Shown: positions 10,217 through 20,106, counted from the first letter of the stretch. The stretch is 63,794 bases of DNA from Paenibacillus sp. An7 (GCF_009870785.1 NZ_WTWX01000021.1:1-63794), one strand, 5' to 3'. Notes: generated by a model not told the origin, from the letters alone. Program-made: numbers and translations.

Positions 10217-10942
10217 ATGATAACAAAATCAATTCCGAACTTGTTTACTTTAGGTAATCTATCTCTCGGAATGATTGCCATTCTGCTCGCATCCGAAGGT
10301 CGTTACAGTTTAGCAGCGATTATGGTTGTTGTAGCGATGCTGATGGATGGACTGGATGGTCGAATTGCTAGAGCTTTAAATGCTCAAAGTGATTTTGGCA
10401 AAGAGCTTGATTCCTTATCGGATATGATCTCTTTTGGAGCTGCGCCGGCTTATATAATGTATAGCGTTTCATTTCAGGAGGCACCTATCGCTCTAGCTTG
10501 GATTGTAACGTGTCTGTTCCCGATATGCGGGGCTTTGAGGCTGGCTCGCTTTAATGTACGGCCTGGGATTCCGGGGTACTTTACAGGGCTTCCTATTCCT
10601 GCTGCGGGCGGTGTACTTGCAACCTTGTCTTTATTCAGTAAAGATATTTCTGCTCCATTCATGATGATTGCAACTTTATTGCTTGCTTATTTGATGATAA
10701 GTTCGCTTAAATATCCTAACCTAAAAAAAGTGGGTCTTCCTAAAAAAGCAGTATGGATTGCTCCGCTCGTTGTTCTTTTTTCGATTGCACTTGCGGTACT
10801 TTTTTCAGAGCAATTATCTATGTTTGTATTTATACCTCTTGTGCTTTATGCCATATATGGTATGACTCATAATATTGATCTTATTCTAGCCCGGAGTCGC
10901 AAGAAGAAAAAGAAAAGAGAAAGAGATGAAACTTCTCATTAA
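10217..10942 (+). CDS. pssA: CDP-diacylglycerol-serine O-phosphatidyltransferase
   Basis: About 241 residues, an integral membrane enzyme that makes phosphatidylserine from CDP-diacylglycerol and L-serine, the first step towards phosphatidylethanolamine. The CDP-alcohol phosphotransferase motif DGX2ARX8GX3DX3D is complete, from D48 to D70 (numbering from a GTG one codon upstream). About seven hydrophobic segments span the protein and the C-terminus is very basic (SRKKKKKRERDE). The ATG at 10217 has GAGG seven bases upstream; the GTG at 10214 is the alternative. It follows disA by 58 bases. No psd gene is adjacent, unlike in B. subtilis. Confidence 0.9.
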   Translation: MITKSIPNLFTLGNLSLGMIAILLASEGRYSLAAIMVVVAMLMDGLDGRIARALNAQSDFGKELDSLSDMISFGAAPAYIMYSVSFQEAPIALAWIVTCLFPICGALRLARFNVRPGIPGYFTGLPIPAAGGVLATLSLFSKDISAPFMMIATLLLAYLMISSLKYPNLKKVGLPKKAVWIAPLVVLFSIALAVLFSEQLSMFVFIPLVLYAIYGMTHNIDLILARSRKKKKKRERDETSH

Positions 10943-10978
10943 GCTTAAAAAGAAATCATATAATAAATAATCATAAGA

Positions 10979-11022
10979 AAAAGCATTTACCTTTCCTAGT
11001 ATGGAGAGATAAATGCTTTTTT
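10979..11022. terminator. Terminator, probably bidirectional, between pssA and the minus-strand gene
   Basis: AAGCATTTA (10981-10989) pairs with TAAATGCTT (11010-11018), with A-rich sequence on one side and T6 on the other. It lies between convergent genes, so it can serve both. Confidence 0.85.
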
Positions 11023-11099
11023 AATTTTCTATATTTACTTTTGGAGTCGGTTGATTGTCGGTGTAATGATTAAAAGCTGTTAAAAAGCTGGTTCAGAGA

Positions 11100-11495
11100 T
11101 TAGGAGAGGTTGAAGATGCCTAGTGTAGAACACTTTTTAGCTTCCTCTTCGAGCACTTCTTCTAACTGAATATTAAGCAGGTTGCATAGTGCTGACATGT
11201 AGAACAGATTACGTCCAAGTTCTGAGCTGATGACTTCTTTGCACTGGTCACACAGATCACCATGTACATGCGTCTGTACCGAAGATTTGGCATCTTCTAG
11301 ATCGCCATTATGAGCGTAAGATTGCTTGGTTGCATGGAGTTCAATACAACCACAGTCTGTAATGGCTTTAGAAACAGCCCGGTTAACAGAAGCATCCGCT
11401 TGTCCATTCTTGGACAGAACGTCAATTAGACTTCGATGGCGGAGCAACAGCTCGGATACTTGGTTCTGAAAAGTTTGCAAACTTGATGCGCTCAT
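11100..11495 (-). CDS. Conserved small cysteine-containing protein, function unknown
   Basis: 131 residues, read on the minus strand from ATG with GAGGTGA upstream. The protein is mostly helical with a CXC (C48, C50), a CXXC (C82, C85) and single cysteines at 104 and 122, so a metal site is possible. The helical stretch ELGRNLFYMSALCNLLNIQLEEV (93-115) resembles the last helices of MazG-type NTP pyrophosphohydrolases, but the acidic EEXXD metal motif is not seen. I recall similar proteins at this same site in Paenibacillus genomes under a DUF name (possibly DUF1573), which I cannot verify. It is divergent from the PIN/TRAM gene and convergent with pssA. Confidence 0.75.
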   Translation of the reverse strand: MSASSLQTFQNQVSELLLRHRSLIDVLSKNGQADASVNRAVSKAITDCGCIELHATKQSYAHNGDLEDAKSSVQTHVHGDLCDQCKEVISSELGRNLFYMSALCNLLNIQLEEVLEEEAKKCSTLGIFNLS

Positions 11496-11687
11496 ATTTT
11501 ATTTTCACCTCGGTTTATCAGTTGAACTTATTATATGTCAGCACACAAACCATTTTCAACCATCATTTACATAATAGAGAAAATAACAATCATACATTTA
11601 CCGTTAAAAATACCTCCTTACCACGATTAGGACCTAAAAAATTGGTTCATACTGGATAAAGAAATGTATTTAAGGAGGTGTAGGGAC

Positions 11688-12776
11688 GTGTGGAGAAAGC
11701 TTATTTTTATGTTCACGGGGCTTTGCGGAGCATGGTCTGGTTATGCGCTTTATTATTCAGTAGGGCAAACGATCCCTTGGTTAAGTGAGGGGACAAGTAC
11801 ATTCAGAGTAGGTTTGGCTTTAACGTTATTTATGTTAATTGGTGCTGTATCCTTTGTTCTGTTAAGTAGGATGCTTGGATCGCTCCTTGATCTACGGGTA
11901 GAAGAAGGGGTCTCTAAACTTGCACGGGTTCCGATGAGTGAACTTGCAGCAGGAGCACTGGGGCTTGGTATAGGTTTATTGTTCTCGTTACTTCTTTATC
12001 CTTCACTTAACTGGCTTGGCAGACCGGGGGACTTACTTCAAGTGGCGCTTATGCTCGTATTTGGTTATATGGGGCTTCGGGTTGGTCTTGCCAAAAAAGA
12101 AGATTTAGGTTCGTTCTGGACTTCAGGAAGATGGAATACAGGTACAGTGAATGAGGAAAGGCGCATTGAAGAGCATAAAATTCTCGATACGAGTGTAATT
12201 ATTGATGGCCGGATCGCAGATATTTGTAAAACTGGATTTATTGAAGGGACCATTGTAATTCCTGAATTTGTACTGGAAGAGTTGCAGCATATTGCAGATT
12301 CCTCTGATCTACTGAAAAGAAATCGGGGACGCAGAGGGCTCGATATTTTGAATAAAATCCAGAAAGAACTGGAGATTAAAGTCCTGATCTATGAGGGGGA
12401 TTTTGAAGAAATCTCTGAGGTAGACAGCAAGCTAGTAAAACTAGCGAAAGTCCTGCAAGGTAAAGTAGTGACGAACGATTTTAATCTTAATAAAGTATGT
12501 GAACTTCAAGGTGTTTCTGTCCTTAATATTAATGATCTTGCTAATGCAGTAAAGCCGGTTGTACTTCCTGGTGAGGAAATTATGGTTCAGATTATTAAAG
12601 ATGGAAAAGAACATGGTCAAGGTGTAGCCTACTTAGATGATGGTACAATGATAGTCGTTGAAGGCGGACGCGAGTATATTGGTACAATGATGGAAGTCTT
12701 GGTGACGAGTGTACTGCAGACTTCTGCCGGAAGAATGATTTTTGCTAAGCCGAAACTGTTGGAAAAAGCGCAATAA
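11688..12776 (+). CDS. Membrane-anchored PIN/TRAM domain protein (YacL-type)
   Basis: 362 residues. Four hydrophobic segments (about 5-25, 41-62, 86-106, 115-134) are followed by a PIN nuclease domain (about 163-285; acidic candidates D167, D246, D264 in [14 protein letters not shown] and VTNDFN) and a C-terminal TRAM RNA-binding domain (about 291-356). The family is widespread in Firmicutes and presumed to be a membrane-tethered RNase; its substrate is unknown. The GTG at 11688 lies directly behind AAGGAGGTG; an ATG 24 bases upstream would place that site inside the gene. The order disA-(pssA)-PIN/TRAM-ispD matches B. subtilis apart from pssA and the small minus-strand gene. Confidence 0.9.
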   Translation: MWRKLIFMFTGLCGAWSGYALYYSVGQTIPWLSEGTSTFRVGLALTLFMLIGAVSFVLLSRMLGSLLDLRVEEGVSKLARVPMSELAAGALGLGIGLLFSLLLYPSLNWLGRPGDLLQVALMLVFGYMGLRVGLAKKEDLGSFWTSGRWNTGTVNEERRIEEHKILDTSVIIDGRIADICKTGFIEGTIVIPEFVLEELQHIADSSDLLKRNRGRRGLDILNKIQKELEIKVLIYEGDFEEISEVDSKLVKLAKVLQGKVVTNDFNLNKVCELQGVSVLNINDLANAVKPVVLPGEEIMVQIIKDGKEHGQGVAYLDDGTMIVVEGGREYIGTMMEVLVTSVLQTSAGRMIFAKPKLLEKAQ

Positions 12777-12849
12777 AGCGTTATGATGGAGAGTAAGTGT
12801 TCATGCACTGGATACTGACAGATGACGGACAAGGCAGGGGTAATTGTAT

Positions 12850-13545
12850 ATGACAAAATCATGGGGGGCAGTCATTGTAGCAGCAGGAAGAGGCTCACGA
12901 ATGAAGACAAGTGAGAGCAAACAGTTTCTGCTGTTGCAAGACAAGCCCATTTTTATACATACACTTGAAGTGTTTAACCGCATACCTATGATTAAGGATA
13001 TCATTGTGGTAACTGGTGCGCCCGATGTAAAGCGGTGTGAAGAATGGATTAAGCAATCTGGACTTCATGACCATCGGACTTTCGTTGTTGCAGGAGGGAA
13101 GGAACGGCAAGATTCGGTTTATGCGGGTCTCCAGAAGCTTGAGACGGATTATGTACTTATCCACGATGGCGTCCGTCCTTTTGTCCAGCCAAATCATATT
13201 GAAGCATGTATGAAGACGGCAGAACAATTTGGGGCTGCAGTGCTTGCTGTTCCTGTCAAAGATACGATTAAGCAGGTAAGTACAGATGGAATAATAACTG
13301 CGACCCCCGATCGGAGCAGTCTGTGGAGCATTCAAACCCCACAGGCTTTTCGTCTTTCGGATGTAAAAGAGGCGCATAAACTAGCGGTAGAATCAGGTTT
13401 TTCAGGAACCGATGATGCTATGCTGGTTGAACGTCTGGGAAGACAGGTTATGATTGTAGAGGGCAGTTATACCAATATCAAGATTACCACACCGGAAGAT
13501 CTAGATTATGCTGCATTTATGCAAAAAGGGGAGAGAGAACAATGA
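12850..13545 (+). CDS. ispD: 2-C-methyl-D-erythritol 4-phosphate cytidylyltransferase IspD
   Basis: 231 residues. IspD transfers CMP from CTP to MEP in the non-mevalonate isoprenoid pathway. The nucleotide-binding N-terminus [16 protein letters not shown] (11-26) contains the catalytic Arg14 and Lys24, and the substrate segment [11 protein letters not shown] is present. The ATG at 12850 is preferred; a TTG two codons earlier is possible. The stop overlaps the ispF start (ATGA), so the two consecutive-pathway enzymes are probably translationally coupled. Confidence 0.94.
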   Translation: MTKSWGAVIVAAGRGSRMKTSESKQFLLLQDKPIFIHTLEVFNRIPMIKDIIVVTGAPDVKRCEEWIKQSGLHDHRTFVVAGGKERQDSVYAGLQKLETDYVLIHDGVRPFVQPNHIEACMKTAEQFGAAVLAVPVKDTIKQVSTDGIITATPDRSSLWSIQTPQAFRLSDVKEAHKLAVESGFSGTDDAMLVERLGRQVMIVEGSYTNIKITTPEDLDYAAFMQKGEREQ

Positions 13546-14030
13546 TTCGAGTAGGACAAGGTTTTGATGTCCATCAGTTGGTGGAAGGCAGGCCATGTAT
13601 TATCGGCGGTGTAACGATTCCTTATGAAAAAGGCTTGATTGGTCATTCTGATGCTGATGTATTACTGCATGCAGTCAGCGATGCAATCCTCGGCGCACTA
13701 GGCTTGGGGGATATCGGTAAGCATTTTCCTGATACGGATCCTGTATTTAAGGATGCTGACAGCTTGAAGCTGCTGGAGCGAGTCTGGGAGCTTGCAGAAG
13801 AACGCGGATATAAGCTTGGAAATATCGATTCTACTATTATTGCACAAAAGCCAAAAATGGCTCCTTATATTCCGCAAATGGCGGAAATCATCGCTAAGGC
13901 ACTACGTGCTGAGGTGTCGCAAGTGAATGTAAAAGCAACGACAACAGAACAGTTAGGTTTCGCAGGACGAGGAGAAGGAATTGCCGCGCAATCGGTTGTC
14001 TGCCTGATCCAACCTGTGCTATCATCTTGA
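13542..14030 (+). CDS. ispF: 2-C-methyl-D-erythritol 2,4-cyclodiphosphate synthase IspF
   Basis: 162 residues, a trimeric enzyme that cyclises CDP-ME 2-phosphate with release of CMP. Zinc ligands D9, H11 (FDVHQL) and H43 are present, as is the loop [14 protein letters not shown] and the C-terminal [16 protein letters not shown]. It overlaps ispD by four bases. The intermediate kinase IspE is not in the window. Confidence 0.95.
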   Translation: MIRVGQGFDVHQLVEGRPCIIGGVTIPYEKGLIGHSDADVLLHAVSDAILGALGLGDIGKHFPDTDPVFKDADSLKLLERVWELAEERGYKLGNIDSTIIAQKPKMAPYIPQMAEIIAKALRAEVSQVNVKATTTEQLGFAGRGEGIAAQSVVCLIQPVLSS

Positions 14031-14054
14031 GATAAACAATTCGGAGGGGATATT

Positions 14055-15509
14055 ATGAGCACGGAAGTCCGCGTGCGTTACGCGCCAAGCCCAACAGGTC
14101 ATTTACATATTGGGAATGCCAGAACGGCGCTTTTCAATTATTTGTATGCTAGAAACCAAGGTGGAAAATTTATTATTCGTATCGAAGATACCGATGTGAA
14201 ACGGAACGTGGAGGGTGGAGAAGAAAGTCAGCTCAAGTACCTGAAATGGCTCGGTATGGACTGGGATGAAAGTGTTGATGTACCGGGGGAATATGGACCT
14301 TACCGTCAGACGGAACGTCTTGATATTTACCGTAAATATTGGCAGGATCTTATTGACCGTGGTCTTGCTTACTTCTGCTACTGTACGGAGGAAGAACTCG
14401 AGCAGGAGAGAGAAGAGCAAACAGCCCGCGGAGAAACTCCGCGCTACTCTGGTAAACACCGGAATCTAACGGAAGAACAGCGTAAGGCATTTGAAGCAGA
14501 AGGCCGTGTGCCAAGCGTGCGTTTCCGTGTACCGGATGAGAAGATTTATACTTTTGATGATATGGTAAAAGGAACGATCTCTTTTAACTCGAAAGAGACC
14601 GGTGACTTTGTTATTGTCAAAAAGGATGGAATTCCTACGTATAACTTTGCAGTTGTAGTAGATGATTATTTAATGAAGATCTCTCATGTGCTGCGTGGGG
14701 AAGATCATATCTCGAATACACCAAGACAGCTCATGATCTACGAAGCTCTTGGATGGGAACCTCCAATCTTTGGTCATATGACACTGATCGTGAATGAGAA
14801 TCACAAAAAACTCAGTAAGCGGGATGAGTCTATCATCCAATTTATTGAGCAGTATGACAAACTGGGGTACTTGCCGGAAGCGATGTTTAATTTTATTTCC
14901 TTATTAGGCTGGTCTCCAGAAGGTGAAGAGGAAATTTATAGCAAAGATGAGCTGATTAAGATTTTTGATCCAAGCCGTCTTTCAAAATCCCCAGCTGTGT
15001 TTGATACAAACAAACTGGCTCATTTAAATAATACGTACATTAAAAATGCGGACACGGATCGGATTGCTAAACTTGCCATCCCTCATTTGCAAAAAGCAGA
15101 ACGCTTGCCTGCTGAACTTAGTCCAGAACAAGAAAGCTGGGCTAAAGAATTAGTAGCTCTCTATCAAGAGCAAATGACGGCGGCTTCTGATATTGTTGAA
15201 TTATCTGCTCTGTTCTTCAAAGAAGAAGTGGAATTTGAAGGTGATGCTGCTGCCATCCTTAAGGAGGAACAAGTTCCTGTAGTTCTTCGTGCTTTTGCTG
15301 ATAAAGTAGCCGTAGAGGAAGATTTTTCAGCACCCCGTATGGCTGCACTTATTAAAGAGGTTCAGAAAGAAACAGGCTTTAAAGGGAAACAACTCTTTAT
15401 GCCAATTCGTGTGGCTCTAACGGGTCAGACGCATGGACGCGATTTGAACAAGACGATTTACTTGCTAGGTCGTGAGAAGGTTCTTTCCCGTTTGAATGCA
15501 CGACTATAG
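14055..15509 (+). CDS. gltX: Glutamyl-tRNA synthetase
   Basis: 484 residues, class I synthetase. The HIGH motif is present as HLHIG (16-20, in [13 protein letters not shown]) and KMSKS as KLSKR (252-256). In Bacillota lacking GlnRS this enzyme also charges tRNA-Gln with Glu for later amidation by GatCAB; whether that applies here cannot be seen in the window. The C-terminal anticodon-binding helical domain is complete. Start is ATG with GGAGGGG upstream. It ends the ispD-ispF-gltX unit; a T-box element for the next operon follows. Confidence 0.96.
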   Translation: MSTEVRVRYAPSPTGHLHIGNARTALFNYLYARNQGGKFIIRIEDTDVKRNVEGGEESQLKYLKWLGMDWDESVDVPGEYGPYRQTERLDIYRKYWQDLIDRGLAYFCYCTEEELEQEREEQTARGETPRYSGKHRNLTEEQRKAFEAEGRVPSVRFRVPDEKIYTFDDMVKGTISFNSKETGDFVIVKKDGIPTYNFAVVVDDYLMKISHVLRGEDHISNTPRQLMIYEALGWEPPIFGHMTLIVNENHKKLSKRDESIIQFIEQYDKLGYLPEAMFNFISLLGWSPEGEEEIYSKDELIKIFDPSRLSKSPAVFDTNKLAHLNNTYIKNADTDRIAKLAIPHLQKAERLPAELSPEQESWAKELVALYQEQMTAASDIVELSALFFKEEVEFEGDAAAILKEEQVPVVLRAFADKVAVEEDFSAPRMAALIKEVQKETGFKGKQLFMPIRVALTGQTHGRDLNKTIYLLGREKVLSRLNARL

Positions 15510-15550
15510 AACAAGGGTAATAAAGTAATCAAAACGAATGTTTCTTGTTC

Positions 15551-15579
15551 TTGTCAGTATGCGTTCTTTTCGTTAAGAT
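15551..15579 (+). promoter_or_regulatory. Sigma-A promoter of the cysE operon
   Basis: TTGTCA (15551-15556), 17-base spacer, TAAGAT (15574-15579), about 45 bases before the T-box stem I. Confidence 0.65.
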
Positions 15580-15619
15580 ATAAGAAATAATAATGTAAGT
15601 AACGATTATTCAATAGCTG

Positions 15620-15920
15620 TGATCAGGAGAAGTAGGCGGTGTGGTTGTGAACCAGAGAAGATAACCAGGAAAGGCCATGAGGGCCTTCAGGCTGAAAGTT
15701 ATCTCACAATTTGCCGATCGAAATGCGCCTGGGAGCTGCGCTTCCGAACCTGGCCCCTTGTATGCGATAAACAAGGCACGGCAGGTAGGTAGCGACGTGT
15801 CGTCCTCGTTATCGGACGTTCAAAGATAGTTATGCTCGTGATGAACATAGCTAAGCAGAGTGGAACCGCGGAACTATAACGCCTCTGCAGCCTATATGGG
15901 CTGCAGAGGTGTTTTTTTTC
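15620..15920 (+). promoter_or_regulatory. T-box leader, probably tRNA-Cys responsive, with terminator
   Basis: The 471-base gap between gltX and cysE holds a complete T-box riboswitch. Stem I begins near 15622 (CAGGAGAAGTA), with a distal hairpin AAGGCC/GGCCTT and the pairing GATAAC/GTTATC. The T-box sequence TGGAACCGCGG is at 15861-15871. The terminator is an 11-bp stem CCTCTGCAGCC / GGCTGCAGAGG (15882-15909) followed by T8. A UGC (Cys) triplet at 15737-15739, directly after the CGCCT arm that pairs with AGGCG, is the best specifier candidate and fits the downstream cysE-cysS genes. Uncharged tRNA-Cys would favour the antiterminator and turn the operon on. Confidence 0.92.
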
Positions 15921-15980
15921 ATAGACCTTGCAAGCAATTCGAAATTAAGACGGTGCTTGGTGCCAAAGAGGGGAACAGAC

Positions 15981-16664
15981 ATGTTTAGAAAATTGAAATC
16001 GGATATTCAGGCAGTATTTGATAACGATCCTGCAGCTAGAAGCTGGTTTGAGGTCATCTTTACGTATTCCGGCTTACATGCGATCTGGGCTCACCGACTG
16101 GCTCACCGTTTTTACCGAAGAGGATGGTTTACCATGGCGAGAACCATTTCCCAAGCGAGTCGTTTTACGACAGGCATTGAAATACATCCTGGTGCTACGA
16201 TTGGAGAACGGCTTTTTATAGATCATGGTATGGGTGTAGTGATCGGGGAGACTTGCGAGATTGGTGATGATGTTGTTATCTATCAGGGGGTAACTTTAGG
16301 GGGAACAGGCAAAGAGAAAGGAAAACGACATCCGACGATCGGGAATAATGTCGTAATTTCATCTGGATCTAAAGTGCTTGGTTCATTTAAAGTAGGAGAT
16401 TACAGTAATATTGGTGCCAATTCAGTTGTCCTGAAAGAAATTCCTCCAAATAGCACAGTGGTAGGGATACCAGGACGAGTAGTAAAACAGGATGGCAAAC
16501 GAATCGATCGTTTAAGTCAGCAGCTTCCTGACCCGATTATTGACTCCATGCGAGAACTCCAGCTTGAGATCTATGAACTGCGGGAAGAACTAAAAAAGCT
16601 GAAATCTCTGAAAGAGCAGGACTGCCTTGAAAAAGAACCGGTGGTTCGTGGTAACAAAGTGTAA
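15981..16664 (+). CDS. cysE: Serine O-acetyltransferase
   Basis: 227 residues. CysE acetylates L-serine with acetyl-CoA to O-acetylserine, the precursor of cysteine. A short helical N-terminal domain is followed by a left-handed beta-helix of hexapeptide repeats (about 63-170); the catalytic pair D81-H82 is in [12 protein letters not shown] and H117 in KRHPTI. The ATG at 15981 sits seven bases after AGAGGGG; longer upstream frames run into the T-box terminator and are rejected. First gene under T-box control. Confidence 0.95.
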   Translation: MFRKLKSDIQAVFDNDPAARSWFEVIFTYSGLHAIWAHRLAHRFYRRGWFTMARTISQASRFTTGIEIHPGATIGERLFIDHGMGVVIGETCEIGDDVVIYQGVTLGGTGKEKGKRHPTIGNNVVISSGSKVLGSFKVGDYSNIGANSVVLKEIPPNSTVVGIPGRVVKQDGKRIDRLSQQLPDPIIDSMRELQLEIYELREELKKLKSLKEQDCLEKEPVVRGNKV

Positions 16665-16710
16665 ACGTGGTACAATATAATGATGGAAAAGATCGAAAGG
16701 AATGTGACTG

Positions 16711-18108
16711 ATGACGCTTCAAATATATAATACGCTCACAAGGCATAAAGATACTTTTGTTCCTCAGGAACCAGGAAAAGTGAAAATGTACGTCTGCGGA
16801 CCAACCGTGTATGATTATATTCATATTGGTAATGCAAGACCGATGATTTTTTTCGACGTTGTTCGCAGTTACCTTGAAGTGATTGGTAATGATGTGAATT
16901 ATGTCGTAAACTTCACTGACGTAGATGATAAATTGATTAAGAAAGCAGATCAGCTTGGCACAACGGTGCCGGAAGTAGCGGATCGTTTTATTCAAGCCTA
17001 CTACGAAGATCTAGATGGTCTAGGGATCCCGAGAGCGACACATAATCCTCGTGTAACCGAGAACATGAATTTGATCATTGATTTTGTTAAGCAGCTTGAG
17101 GATGAAGGGGTCGCTTATGAAAAAGGCGGCGATGTGTATTACCGTACTCACAAATTCCCGGATTACGGTAAGTTGTCGAAACAGAATCTGGATGAACTGC
17201 AGTTTGGAATTCGAATTGGAGTCGATGAGCGCAAAGAACATCCGCAAGATTTTGTACTTTGGAAAGCAGCTAAGCCAGGAGAAATCTTCTGGGATAGTCC
17301 GTGGGGCAAAGGTCGTCCAGGCTGGCATATTGAATGCTCTGCAATGGCTCGTAACATCTTGGGGGATACACTGGATATTCACGGGGGAGGACAAGATTTG
17401 CAATTCCCGCATCATGAATGTGAAGTAGCACAATCGGAAGTGTTAACAGGAAAACCACTCGCAAATTACTGGATGCATAACGGTTTTATCCGTATTGATA
17501 ACGAGAAAATGTCGAAATCACTCGGTAACGGTATTCTTGTAAAAGATTTGCGTGAGCAGTACAAAAAAGAAGCTATTCGATATTTCATGCTTTCGACACA
17601 TTATCGGAATCCACTTAATTTCAGTGAAGATATTATGGAACAGGCCGAAAATAGTGTGGATCGGATCGCCAATGCGGTTAATAATATGAAGCACCGACTG
17701 AATACAGTTACAATTAACGAAGCGATTCCGCAAGATAGGGAGGCGAAAATCGCAGAAATTCGTGATCAATTTCACGAAAAAATGCAGGATGATTTTAATA
17801 CACCAGATGCGATTACAGCTGTTTTCGAATGGGTAAATGAAGCGAATGTGATTCTTCAGGCAGAAGTAGTTAACCGCGCTGAACTTGAAGCAATGCTTGC
17901 GTTGTTTGACGAGATGAATGCGGTGCTTCGCGTGTATACCGAAGAGCAAGATGAACTTCATGCCGATGTAGAGAAGCTGATCCAAGAGCGTGCGGAAGCT
18001 CGTAAGGCAAAGGACTGGGCTCGTTCTGATGAGATTCGAGATGAACTGGCAGATATGGGTATTGTTATCGAAGATACACCACAAGGTGTAAGGTGGCGGC
18101 GCAAATGA
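16711..18108 (+). CDS. cysS: Cysteinyl-tRNA synthetase
   Basis: 465 residues, monomeric class I synthetase with a catalytic zinc. C29 starts the zinc site, HIGH is YIHIGNAR (37-43), the segment GWHIECSAM carries another zinc cysteine, HHECE is present, and KMSKS is intact at 266-270. It shares the T-box with cysE, so charging and synthesis of cysteine respond together. Its stop overlaps the mrnC start (ATGA). Confidence 0.96.
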   Translation: MTLQIYNTLTRHKDTFVPQEPGKVKMYVCGPTVYDYIHIGNARPMIFFDVVRSYLEVIGNDVNYVVNFTDVDDKLIKKADQLGTTVPEVADRFIQAYYEDLDGLGIPRATHNPRVTENMNLIIDFVKQLEDEGVAYEKGGDVYYRTHKFPDYGKLSKQNLDELQFGIRIGVDERKEHPQDFVLWKAAKPGEIFWDSPWGKGRPGWHIECSAMARNILGDTLDIHGGGQDLQFPHHECEVAQSEVLTGKPLANYWMHNGFIRIDNEKMSKSLGNGILVKDLREQYKKEAIRYFMLSTHYRNPLNFSEDIMEQAENSVDRIANAVNNMKHRLNTVTINEAIPQDREAKIAEIRDQFHEKMQDDFNTPDAITAVFEWVNEANVILQAEVVNRAELEAMLALFDEMNAVLRVYTEEQDELHADVEKLIQERAEARKAKDWARSDEIRDELADMGIVIEDTPQGVRWRRK

Positions 18109-18581
18109 GTGAGAACCAACTGCAGAATTATGATGATGGCCAAGGGGAGAAAGGGTGGTTATTTCCCTACCCTCCTTCCCGTAAGCCGGAACTTATTCCC
18201 CCGATTGCTCTTGCCTACATAGGAGATGCGATTTATGAGGTTGCTGTCAGACAATATTTGCTGTCAAAATCTAACCTCCGTCCCAATCATCTTCATCAAA
18301 ATGCGACAAGTTTTGTATCTGCGAAAGCTCAAAGCAGGATTTTGTCATATATTGAGGAAGAATTGTTACCTGCGGAAGCAGATATTGTGAGGCAAGGCAG
18401 AAATGCCAAATCCAGTGTTCCGAAAAATGCAGATGTTTTGGAATATAGACACGCTACCGCTTTTGAATGTCTGATCGGGTATTTATACACGAGTGGATAT
18501 CAAGAAAGACTCCGCGAACTTATTGTTCTTGGCATTCAGAGAATGGAGCAAGCCAAAAAAGAAGGAAAAGCACAAAAGTAA
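18105..18581 (+). CDS. mrnC: Mini-ribonuclease III
   Basis: 158 residues. MrnC is a double-strand RNase, an RNase III catalytic domain without the dsRNA-binding domain, that matures 23S rRNA ends. The catalytic signature is GDAIYE (40-45) and the second acidic helix ATAFECLIGYLY; the basic loop RNAKSSVPKNA is typical. It carries a roughly 20-residue N-terminal extension compared with the B. subtilis protein. The ATG overlaps the cysS stop and has AGGTGG eight bases upstream; the GTG at 18093 is rejected. Confidence 0.92.
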   Translation: MSENQLQNYDDGQGEKGWLFPYPPSRKPELIPPIALAYIGDAIYEVAVRQYLLSKSNLRPNHLHQNATSFVSAKAQSRILSYIEEELLPAEADIVRQGRNAKSSVPKNADVLEYRHATAFECLIGYLYTSGYQERLRELIVLGIQRMEQAKKEGKAQK

Positions 18582-18656
18582 TAATCGAATATAACGAAAT
18601 ATAGAGCTTCTAAACAGTCAAAGTATGGTGTGTTGAAGCTAGGAGGATATAGAGAA

Positions 18657-19397
18657 ATGGAAGAAGAATGGATTGCCGGTAAGCACTCGGTTATTGAGGC
18701 GCTGCGTTCCGGAAGAACGATAAACAAAATATGGATTGCTGAGCAGGCACAAAAGCATCTTACCTTGCCGATCTATGCTGAGGCGAAAAAAGCAGGCGTG
18801 ATTATTCAACAGGTAGACAAGCGTAAGTTAGAGCAAATGGTTCCTGGCATACAGCATCAAGGTGTTGTGGCACAGGCTGCTCCCTATGAATATGCACATG
18901 TGGAAGATCTACTCGCTGCTGCGCGAGATAAAGGGGAAGATCCTTTTCTTGTTTTGCTAGATGAAATTGAGGACCCACATAATCTCGGTTCTATTTTACG
19001 AACTGCGGACTGCACGGGAGCACATGGCGTTATTGTTCCGAAACGCCGCTCGGCTCAGGTAACTGCAACTGTATCTAAAACTTCTGCCGGTGCAGCTGAA
19101 TATGTTCCTGTAGCAAGAGTAAGTAACTTGGCACAAACCATTGATGAGCTGAAAGAAGCCGGTGTATGGGTTGTAGGAACTGACTTGCAAGCGGAAGAGT
19201 CTGTTTTTGGAAACGGAGTATTCACGGGGCCTGTCGCTATCGTAATCGGCAATGAAGGAAAAGGTATGGGAAGGCTTATTCGTGAAAAATGTGATGTTCT
19301 TTTGAAGTTACCAATGGCTGGCCAGATCAACTCCCTGAATGCTTCTGTTGCCGCAGGCGTAGTGATGTATGAAGTGCTTAGATCTCGGAAGTCATAA
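18657..19397 (+). CDS. rlmB: 23S rRNA (guanosine-2'-O)-methyltransferase RlmB
   Basis: 246 residues, SpoU/TrmH family with the deep trefoil knot. An N-terminal L30e-like substrate-binding domain (about 1-75) is followed by the SPOUT domain; the three motifs are visible as NLGSILRTADCTGAHG, IVIGNEGKGMG and PMAGQINSLNASVA. By family knowledge it 2'-O-methylates a G in the 23S peptidyl-transferase region. The ATG at 18657 has AGGAGGA nine bases upstream. It follows mrnC by 75 bases. Confidence 0.92.
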   Translation: MEEEWIAGKHSVIEALRSGRTINKIWIAEQAQKHLTLPIYAEAKKAGVIIQQVDKRKLEQMVPGIQHQGVVAQAAPYEYAHVEDLLAAARDKGEDPFLVLLDEIEDPHNLGSILRTADCTGAHGVIVPKRRSAQVTATVSKTSAGAAEYVPVARVSNLAQTIDELKEAGVWVVGTDLQAEESVFGNGVFTGPVAIVIGNEGKGMGRLIREKCDVLLKLPMAGQINSLNASVAAGVVMYEVLRSRKS

Positions 19398-19410
19398 GGA
19401 CTAGCAGGAA

Positions 19411-19935
19411 ATGAAGGATACCCGTGATGTGCTTCTCGTGGACGGTTATAACATGATAGGGGCTTGGAAAGAACTCTCTGCCCTTGCCCGAACCGATTTG
19501 CAGGATGCACGGGACAAGCTGTTGGTACGGCTGGCCGATTACCAGGGTTTTTCGGGGATAAGAGTGATCGTAATTTTTGATGCTTATAGAGTACCGGGTT
19601 TAGGTAAATCTTTTACAGAGAGTAAAGTGCAGGTGCATTTCACTAAAGAAAAAGAGACGGCTGACGAGTGTATTGAAAGACTTGTAGGGGAGCTTAGTTC
19701 GCGAAGGCGTCAGATCTATGTGGCTACAAGTGATATGGTGGAGCAGCATGTTATTTTTGGTCAAGGTGCGCTCCGTCTATCCGCTCGGGAGCTTTATATC
19801 GAGCTGGAACAGAATGATAAGGAACTTGGTAGAAAGATAAAAGATGATTACCAAAAAAAATCAACCAAAAACACAATAGACTCGAAATTGTCACCCGAAG
19901 TGCGGAGTATGTTCGAAAAATGGAGAAGAGATTGA
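19411..19935 (+). CDS. rae1: Rae1/YacP-type ribosome-associated endoribonuclease (NYN domain)
   Basis: 174 residues. The NYN (PIN-like) nuclease fold is recognised by VLLVDGYNMIGAW near the N-terminus (acidic D11), VIVIFDAYRVPG, TADECIERLVGEL and YVATSDMVEQ. B. subtilis Rae1 cleaves mRNA in the ribosomal A site; I infer the same role from family and from the conserved position between rlmB and sigH. It starts 13 bases after rlmB with a weak ribosome binding site and probably ends the T-box operon. Confidence 0.87.
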   Translation: MKDTRDVLLVDGYNMIGAWKELSALARTDLQDARDKLLVRLADYQGFSGIRVIVIFDAYRVPGLGKSFTESKVQVHFTKEKETADECIERLVGELSSRRRQIYVATSDMVEQHVIFGQGALRLSARELYIELEQNDKELGRKIKDDYQKKSTKNTIDSKLSPEVRSMFEKWRRD

Positions 19936-20020
19936 GATCGAATCTACTATTTTGTACAACAATAGAATTATGAATCTCTTGACATTTATATCATTCTTTT
20001 CTTTTTTAGGCGAAGTGTGG

Positions 20021-20050
20021 TTGACGTTGGAAGGTATGTTCATATATACT
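20021..20050 (+). promoter_or_regulatory. Sigma-A promoter of sigH
   Basis: TTGACG (20021-20026), 18-base spacer, TATACT (20045-20050), about 57 bases before the GTG start. In B. subtilis sigH is transcribed by sigma-A under AbrB repression; no AbrB site can be called by eye. Confidence 0.65.
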
Positions 20051-20106
20051 TGGGCTATATTTTGATAGGTAACGGGGTCCTTGCGTTGCAGCCGGAGGGA
20101 TTGTTA

